Source of the DNA: Pseudanabaenaceae cyanobacterium MP8IB2.15 | GTDB taxonomy: Bacteria > Cyanobacteriota > Cyanobacteriia > Pseudanabaenales > Pseudanabaenaceae | Assembly: GCA_030248825.1 (NCBI GenBank) | Contig: JARCMB010000155.1 | Coordinates: 1 to 10,016, forward strand | Direction of reading: 5' to 3' | DNA: 10,016 bases | In this document: piece after piece, positions 6,983 through 10,016 of the stretch | Numbering within the stretch: position 1 is the first letter of the stretch | Layout of the letters: each line of letters starts with the position of its first letter | Program-made: the position numbers and the translations under genes | The notes under the pieces: generated by a model | Told to the model about the DNA's origin: nothing | The model's database searches: none | Seen by the model: only the letters and a program-made list of their open reading frames with translations

Positions 6983-7314
6983 GCTAATCTTTCTCCTAAT
7001 GGTTGTGCTGGTAACAATTAAATGAGGCTATAAAACTTTCAGCCTATCTGACGATCTCAAGCTTTGTGATTTGATTATTCGATCTTCACTATTCTAGCTA
7101 GAGGTTTGACGAGAGATTTTGACTAAATGTTCAACTACTAGTCGATCGAAGATTTAAATTATTCTGAATTTTTGTTCTGACTTAGCTCAGTGTGCATAAT
7201 GCTATACGTAAAAAAGGACTGAGGTGGATGCGAATAGATTATATTTCATTTATATATTAGCTAATGCAAGGCAATATACACGATCGATCTGATCTGGACT
7301 TTAATTTCTGGGCT
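6983..7314. other. 332-bp gap between the permease gene and hmpF
   Basis: No gene is supported here; the longest start-to-stop frames I could trace are about 15 codons. The side nearest hmpF carries its ribosome site and presumably its promoter, but I could not pick a convincing -35/-10 pair. TAGAAT on the complement (7096-7091) is a possible -10 with no good -35. An AT-rich stretch runs over about 7237-7264 and includes one TTAGCTAA palindrome (7257-7264). TTTGAC is repeated at 7105-7110 and 7118-7123. No GC-rich hairpin followed by a T-run marks the end of the permease gene. Confidence 0.5.
6993..6997 (-). promoter_or_regulatory. Ribosome binding site of hmpF, supporting a GTG start
   Basis: AGGAG on the complement (6997-6993) lies 10 nt before GTG 6982-6980. 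It supports this non-ATG start, which also yields the conserved YLAEV N-terminus of the family. Confidence 0.6.
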
Positions 7315-8340
7315 TTAGTTCAGGTTTTTCGGGTCTAGGGCATCCCGCAGTCCATCCCCCAGCAAATTGAAAGCTAACACTGTCAAAATAATTAGTAGCG
7401 AAGGCGACCAGATCAACCAAGGCTGCAACACAATAATCGATGAATTAGTCGCTAACGACAGCATATTTCCCCAAGATGGGTCAGGTGGTTGAATGCCCAG
7501 CCCAATTAGGCTCAACACCGACTCCGACACAATAAAGCTAGGAATAGCTAAGGTAGCCGAGATAATAATATAACTGGCAGTCTGCGGTAAAACATGCCGA
7601 ATGATGATTCGCAATGGTGATGCCCCTGTTGCCTTGGCAGCAGTGATAAATTCTGCTTCTTTGATCGACATTACCTGTCCGCGCACGACTCTGGCTAAAC
7701 CTGCCCATTGCACAAACGAAATGATGCATACGATCAAGAGAAATCGCTGCGTATTACTTAGTTGAGCTGGCAGAAATACAGATAGGGATACCAGTAAATA
7801 GATCGATGGTACTGACATTAAAACTTCTGCTAACCGCATCAGGACAGCATCTAACCACCCACCAAAGTAGCCCGAAATCCCGCCAACCAAGCAGCCGATC
7901 GCAAACGAGATCGTTGTGCCAATAATGCCAATAAATAAGCTAACACGTCCCCCATAGAGCAATCGCGTCAATTGGTCTCTACCCTGTTCATCAGTGCCCA
8001 ATAGGTTAAGGCGACCTTTGCCCTCAGTGCCAAACAGGTGACCGTGAATGAACAAACGGATTGGATCGGGGGCGGTTCGATCGACACGCAATTCTCGCTT
8101 CCCAGTTTCCATATCAACTGCCCCTTGGATCGTCGGGTAGACGTGCGGCCCAATCAACTCACCTTGAGGATTATGCCAGTAGATTTGGGTGGGCGGTAAT
8201 AAGGCACTATTTTTAGGGGCATCGTATACGCCATACGGGGCAACCCAGTCAGCCAAGATCACGGCGAGATAAAAGACAAGTAGAACCATAGCTCCCCACC
8301 GAGCTAGTGGGTTAGCTTTTAGCTTTTTCCACCAATTCAT
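7315..8340 (-). CDS. OppC/DppC-type oligopeptide ABC transporter permease
   Basis: This is a 341-residue inner-membrane permease of the binding-protein-dependent peptide/nickel uptake family. A short cytoplasmic N-terminus (WWKKLKANPLARWG) precedes the first membrane helix at about 15-32. Next comes an extended periplasmic segment of about 80 residues, then the OppC signature LLGTDEQGRD (113-122). The five-helix core includes the EAA loop EAEFITAAKATGASPLRIII (228-247) that docks the ATPase, and the protein ends with the typical AFNLLGDGLRDALDP. The periplasmic segment is about 50 residues longer than in E. coli DppC, which matches a known long subfamily. ATG 8340 is the start, with no obvious Shine-Dalgarno. 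The partner permease, ATPases and binding protein are not in the window, so it is an isolated component. The substrate is probably peptides but is unproven. Confidence 0.92.
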   Translation of the reverse strand: MNWWKKLKANPLARWGAMVLLVFYLAVILADWVAPYGVYDAPKNSALLPPTQIYWHNPQGELIGPHVYPTIQGAVDMETGKRELRVDRTAPDPIRLFIHGHLFGTEGKGRLNLLGTDEQGRDQLTRLLYGGRVSLFIGIIGTTISFAIGCLVGGISGYFGGWLDAVLMRLAEVLMSVPSIYLLVSLSVFLPAQLSNTQRFLLIVCIISFVQWAGLARVVRGQVMSIKEAEFITAAKATGASPLRIIIRHVLPQTASYIIISATLAIPSFIVSESVLSLIGLGIQPPDPSWGNMLSLATNSSIIVLQPWLIWSPSLLIILTVLAFNLLGDGLRDALDPKNLN

Positions 8341-8365
8341 ACGATTTAGAATCCCAAAGATAAAT

Positions 8366-8545
8366 CTAGCCTTTTAGGGCTTTGGTGAAGTTGCGCCGAT
8401 AATTTTCATTCGAGACTAACAGGACTGGCCAGAGCAACGCCAAGACTATTTTATTCTCAGTAAAGTTGGTGCGCTGAATGCCAGTCAGAAATTTGTAAAT
8501 TCCTGCGACGTAAACCACTGAAAAGAGGAAAATTGCAATTCCCAT
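8366..8545 (-). CDS. Small conserved-looking membrane protein of 59 residues
   Basis: This short gene fills most of the gap between the prohibitin and permease genes. It reads from ATG 8545 to TAG 8368-8366 and gives 59 residues. A GGAG Shine-Dalgarno on the complement (about 8557-8554) lies 8 nt before the ATG. The protein starts with a membrane-spanning stretch (MGIAIFLFSVVYVAGIYKFL) and has a second hydrophobic segment near residues 33-45 (IVLALLWPVLLVS). It ends in a basic tail, NYRRNFTKALKG. The pattern LLWPVLL followed by YRxNFxKALKG resembles small cyanobacterial proteins of unknown function that I recall, but I cannot confirm this by search. The spacing is 55 nt after the prohibitin gene and 25 nt before the permease gene, all on one strand, so co-transcription is possible. 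The function is unknown. Confidence 0.75.
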   Translation of the reverse strand: MGIAIFLFSVVYVAGIYKFLTGIQRTNFTENKIVLALLWPVLLVSNENYRRNFTKALKG

Positions 8546-8600
8546 AGATCCAACTCCAGTACAAATCTAATCTGTGAAATCCTACTAAATCATCATAATC

Positions 8601-9437
8601 TTACTTCGCAGCTTGTGGGATCGATCGATTGCTCAAACCCGGTAGATCGAGGTTGATAAATGGCAGAGCCGATCCATTGTAGATTAAAGGAAATTTGCCA
8701 TCCCAAGTTTCTAATGCTTTGTTTTGTAAGACTTCAGGCGTGAGCGTTTTTTGTAAAAGCGATTGGGCTTCGGCGCGTCCTTTGGCTCGGTTGACTTCGG
8801 CTTCGGCTTCGCGGGCGGCTTTTTGGGCGATGTAAACAGCTCGTTGGGCTTCTTGTTCGGCGATCTGTTTTTGTTCGATCGCGGCGGCAAATTCTTTCGT
8901 AAAGTCAACATCAAGTAGGGAAACGCTATCTAGCAAAATACCGTACTCACCTAGTCTTTCGTTGAGGTTATCGTCGATTTCGGCTTTGAGTTCAGGGCGT
9001 TTGGTCAGGATTTCTTCGGCATTCTTTTTCGCGGCGGCAGCTTTGATCACTTCACCGACAGCAGGACTGAGGATGCGATTAACGACTTGGATTTCGTCCC
9101 CGACGGTTTGGTAGAGGTTATTCACTTTCGTCGGATCGATATGCCAGTTCACGGCTACGTCTAACTGCACTTCTTGTAAGTCTTTGGAACCAACTTGCGC
9201 GAGAATATCGGTCTTTTGAACCCTGACGCTAATTTGCTTGATTTCAGTCATCACAGGAACTTTCCAATGTAAACCTTCGTTGTAAATTGTGTCTTGCACC
9301 TGCCCAAAGTTAATGATTACGCCTCGGAAGCCTGCGCCCACGATCACGACTGAGCTGGAGATCAGCAAAAATGCTAAAGCCCCGACCAAGGCGATCGACA
9401 CAAGGAGGTTTTGGTTGAAATCTCGAACGTTATTCAT
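8601..9437 (-). CDS. Prohibitin-family SPFH (Band 7) membrane protein
   Basis: This is a 278-residue protein of the usual prohibitin length. A single N-terminal membrane helix at about 11-34 anchors it, and GFRGVIINFGQVQDTIYNEG (37-56) opens the SPFH domain. The domain continues through DLQEVQLDVAVNWHIDP (86-102) and GILLDSVSLLDVDF (166-179). An Ala/Glu/Arg/Gln-rich helix (about 182-232) is the typical coiled-coil assembly region, and the protein ends with a Leu/Pro-rich tail. Prohibitins form large ring assemblies in membranes and act as scaffolds; Synechocystis has a homologue of this type (slr1106). Its client here is unknown. ATG 9437 gives the expected short pre-helix leader, without a clear Shine-Dalgarno. 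It shares a 127-bp spacer with the divergent tRNA-Leu gene. Confidence 0.94.
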   Translation of the reverse strand: MNNVRDFNQNLLVSIALVGALAFLLISSSVVIVGAGFRGVIINFGQVQDTIYNEGLHWKVPVMTEIKQISVRVQKTDILAQVGSKDLQEVQLDVAVNWHIDPTKVNNLYQTVGDEIQVVNRILSPAVGEVIKAAAAKKNAEEILTKRPELKAEIDDNLNERLGEYGILLDSVSLLDVDFTKEFAAAIEQKQIAEQEAQRAVYIAQKAAREAEAEVNRAKGRAEAQSLLQKTLTPEVLQNKALETWDGKFPLIYNGSALPFINLDLPGLSNRSIPQAAK

Positions 9438-9542
9438 AAATCAATTCGTTAAGTTAAGAAGCAGTATTCGATCGAAGCTTAGCCTAACTCTGGTCTTGCC
9501 AAAAATTTTTTCACACAGGTTAGCTATTGTGGCGATCAATTC

Positions 9543-9551
9543 TGCTATCAT
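9543..9551 (+). promoter_or_regulatory. Probable extended -10 promoter element of tRNA-Leu
   Basis: TGCTATCAT has a TGn extension directly before a TATCAT -10 hexamer (9546-9551). It lies 13 nt upstream of the mature tRNA 5' end, leaving a leader of roughly 5-7 nt. No -35 of good quality is seen at 16-18 nt, which is compatible with an extended -10 promoter. Confidence 0.45.
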
Positions 9552-9564
9552 ATTTTTCTACCTT

Positions 9565-9646
9565 GGGCGGATGGCGGAACTGGTAGACGCACCAGACTCA
9601 AAATCTGGCGAAGAGATTCGTGAGAGTTCGACCCTCTCTCTGCCCA
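9565..9646 (+). tRNA. tRNA-Leu, anticodon CAA
   Basis: This is an 82-nt class II tRNA. The acceptor arm pairs GGGCGGA (9565-9571) with TCTGCCC (9639-9645), including one G-U pair, and the discriminator base is A9646. The anticodon stem CCAGA (9592-9596) pairs with TCTGG (9604-9608). The loop CTCAAAA places the anticodon CAA at 9599-9601, reading TTG leucine codons. The long variable arm (about 9609-9621) is diagnostic for Leu/Ser, and the D-loop AACTGGTAGA is typical of Leu. The T arm is GAGAG/CTCTC (9622-9626 and 9634-9638) around TTCGACC. The CCA end is not encoded, so it must be added enzymatically. No intron is present. Confidence 0.96.
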
Positions 9647-9669
9647 TTAAAATTTTTCACTAATTCTCG

Positions 9670-10016
9670 TTATTCAGTGCTGAATAAGACGGCAATTTTA
9701 GCTAGTACGTTTTCAATAATTTCAGCAGGAACACTTTCCAACTTACGCGCTTGACGGGCTAATAGATCGAGGGGAAGAGGTCGATCGCAGCGAACGAAAC
9801 CTGTAGTGCGGGTTCCTGCATCCACAAGCGAAACCGTAAAACCTGCTGTTCGGGCAAAGTTTCTACCCGATGTAATCGGCACGACAATCGGTACTTTGGT
9901 CAAGGCATTAAATTTGTCGGGAGAGACGATCGGAACTGGGCGTGTGCCTTGCTGCTCATGACCTTGTGTGGGATCGATCGAGAATGAGAAGCTAGGAAGG
10001 AAATAATTCAAGATAA
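9670..10016 (-). CDS. PemK/MazF-family (ChpB-like) toxin, 5' end probably outside window
   Basis: This matches the MazF/PemK family of mRNA-cleaving toxins, closest in pattern to E. coli ChpB. Residues are counted from the in-frame TTG at 10011, which gives 113 aa. Motifs are DPTQGHEQQGTRPVPIVS (13-30) with R24, PITSGRNFARTAGFTVSL (45-62) with T47, and GFVRCDRPLPLDLLARQARK (71-90). R24 and T47 correspond to the catalytic Arg and Thr known in MazF. The frame stays open to the window edge. The usual N-terminal (R)GDI strand is not seen before the DPTQ motif; LPSFSFSI occupies its place. I therefore infer that the start lies to the right of base 10016. The antitoxin would normally lie upstream, also out of view. 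The stop is 23 nt from the 3' end of tRNA-Leu on the opposite strand. Confidence 0.85.
   Translation of the reverse strand, partial: ILNYFLPSFSFSIDPTQGHEQQGTRPVPIVSPDKFNALTKVPIVVPITSGRNFARTAGFTVSLVDAGTRTTGFVRCDRPLPLDLLARQARKLESVPAEIIENVLAKIAVLFSTE

Noticed and set aside
7228..7260. Ten-codon + strand frame (ATG 7228) after a GAGGTGG ribosome-like site
   Set aside because: It is too short and has no other support; purine-rich stretches of this size occur by chance.
7538..8153. Two short - strand frames inside the permease gene
   Set aside because: They overlap a clearly coding frame that carries the OppC signature and EAA loop.
8711..8914. Lys/Pro-rich - strand frame inside the prohibitin gene
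   Set aside because: It is an out-of-frame reading of the Ala/Glu-rich coiled-coil codons.
9289..9663. + strand frame running through the prohibitin start and the tRNA
   Set aside because: It reads through a tRNA gene and opposite the prohibitin N-terminus; the apparent protein is an artefact.
9647..9669. Possible terminator between tRNA-Leu and the toxin gene
   Set aside because: There is a short T-run but no stable hairpin before it.
39..9984. CGATCG copies as a CRISPR or transposon repeat
   Set aside because: The copies are short, irregularly spaced and embedded in codons, as expected for HIP1 rather than an array or element end.

Overview
The window comes from a cyanobacterial chromosome. 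Three things point there. The palindrome CGATCG occurs about 45 times by my hand count (about 2-3 expected by chance), which is the core of the cyanobacterial HIP1 repeat. The chemotaxis pair is of the PatA-type regulator plus CheW kind found in cyanobacterial type IV pilus taxis loci. The coiled-coil protein resembles HmpF, known from the Nostoc punctiforme hmp motility locus. I cannot name the genus. HIP1 is mostly TCGATCGA here rather than GCGATCGC, which is a lineage signature that could be used for placement.

Layout, left to right. On the + strand lie the 3' end of a gene with two Asp-rich calcium-loop-like motifs (1-481) and a HEAT-repeat protein (497-1264). On the - strand, converging on these, are a CheW-domain protein (1284-1784) preceded by a PatA-type response regulator (1804-3117). 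A 265-bp divergent spacer carrying several short palindromes and repeats separates the regulator from yajQ on the + strand (3383-3874). The yajQ stop codon overlaps the stop of a - strand fold-type I PLP decarboxylase (3871-5292), which follows hmpF (5300-6982) at a 7-nt gap. A 332-bp gap without genes precedes an OppC-type peptide ABC permease (7315-8340). Upstream of that are a 59-codon membrane mini-protein (8366-8545) and a prohibitin/SPFH protein (8601-9437), all on the - strand. A + strand tRNA-Leu(CAA) (9565-9646) and the - strand body of a PemK/MazF (ChpB-like) toxin (9670-end) close the window.

Functional reading. The clearest theme is surface motility: hmpF and the PatA-type regulator/CheW pair lie within 6 kb on one strand, although yajQ and the decarboxylase sit between them. 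No methyl-accepting receptor, CheA kinase or stand-alone CheY is present, so the signalling pair must work with partners encoded elsewhere. The other genes (YajQ, decarboxylase, OppC permease, prohibitin, tRNA-Leu) look like ordinary chromosomal genes. The toxin's antitoxin, if there is one, would lie beyond the right edge.

I found no CRISPR array, insertion sequence, prophage gene or convincing intrinsic terminator, and no wholly new multigene system. The most useful extra findings are the unlisted 59-aa protein, a probable correction of the cheW start, the altered binding loop in CheW, the repeat architecture in the divergent spacer and the unusual HIP1 flanks.
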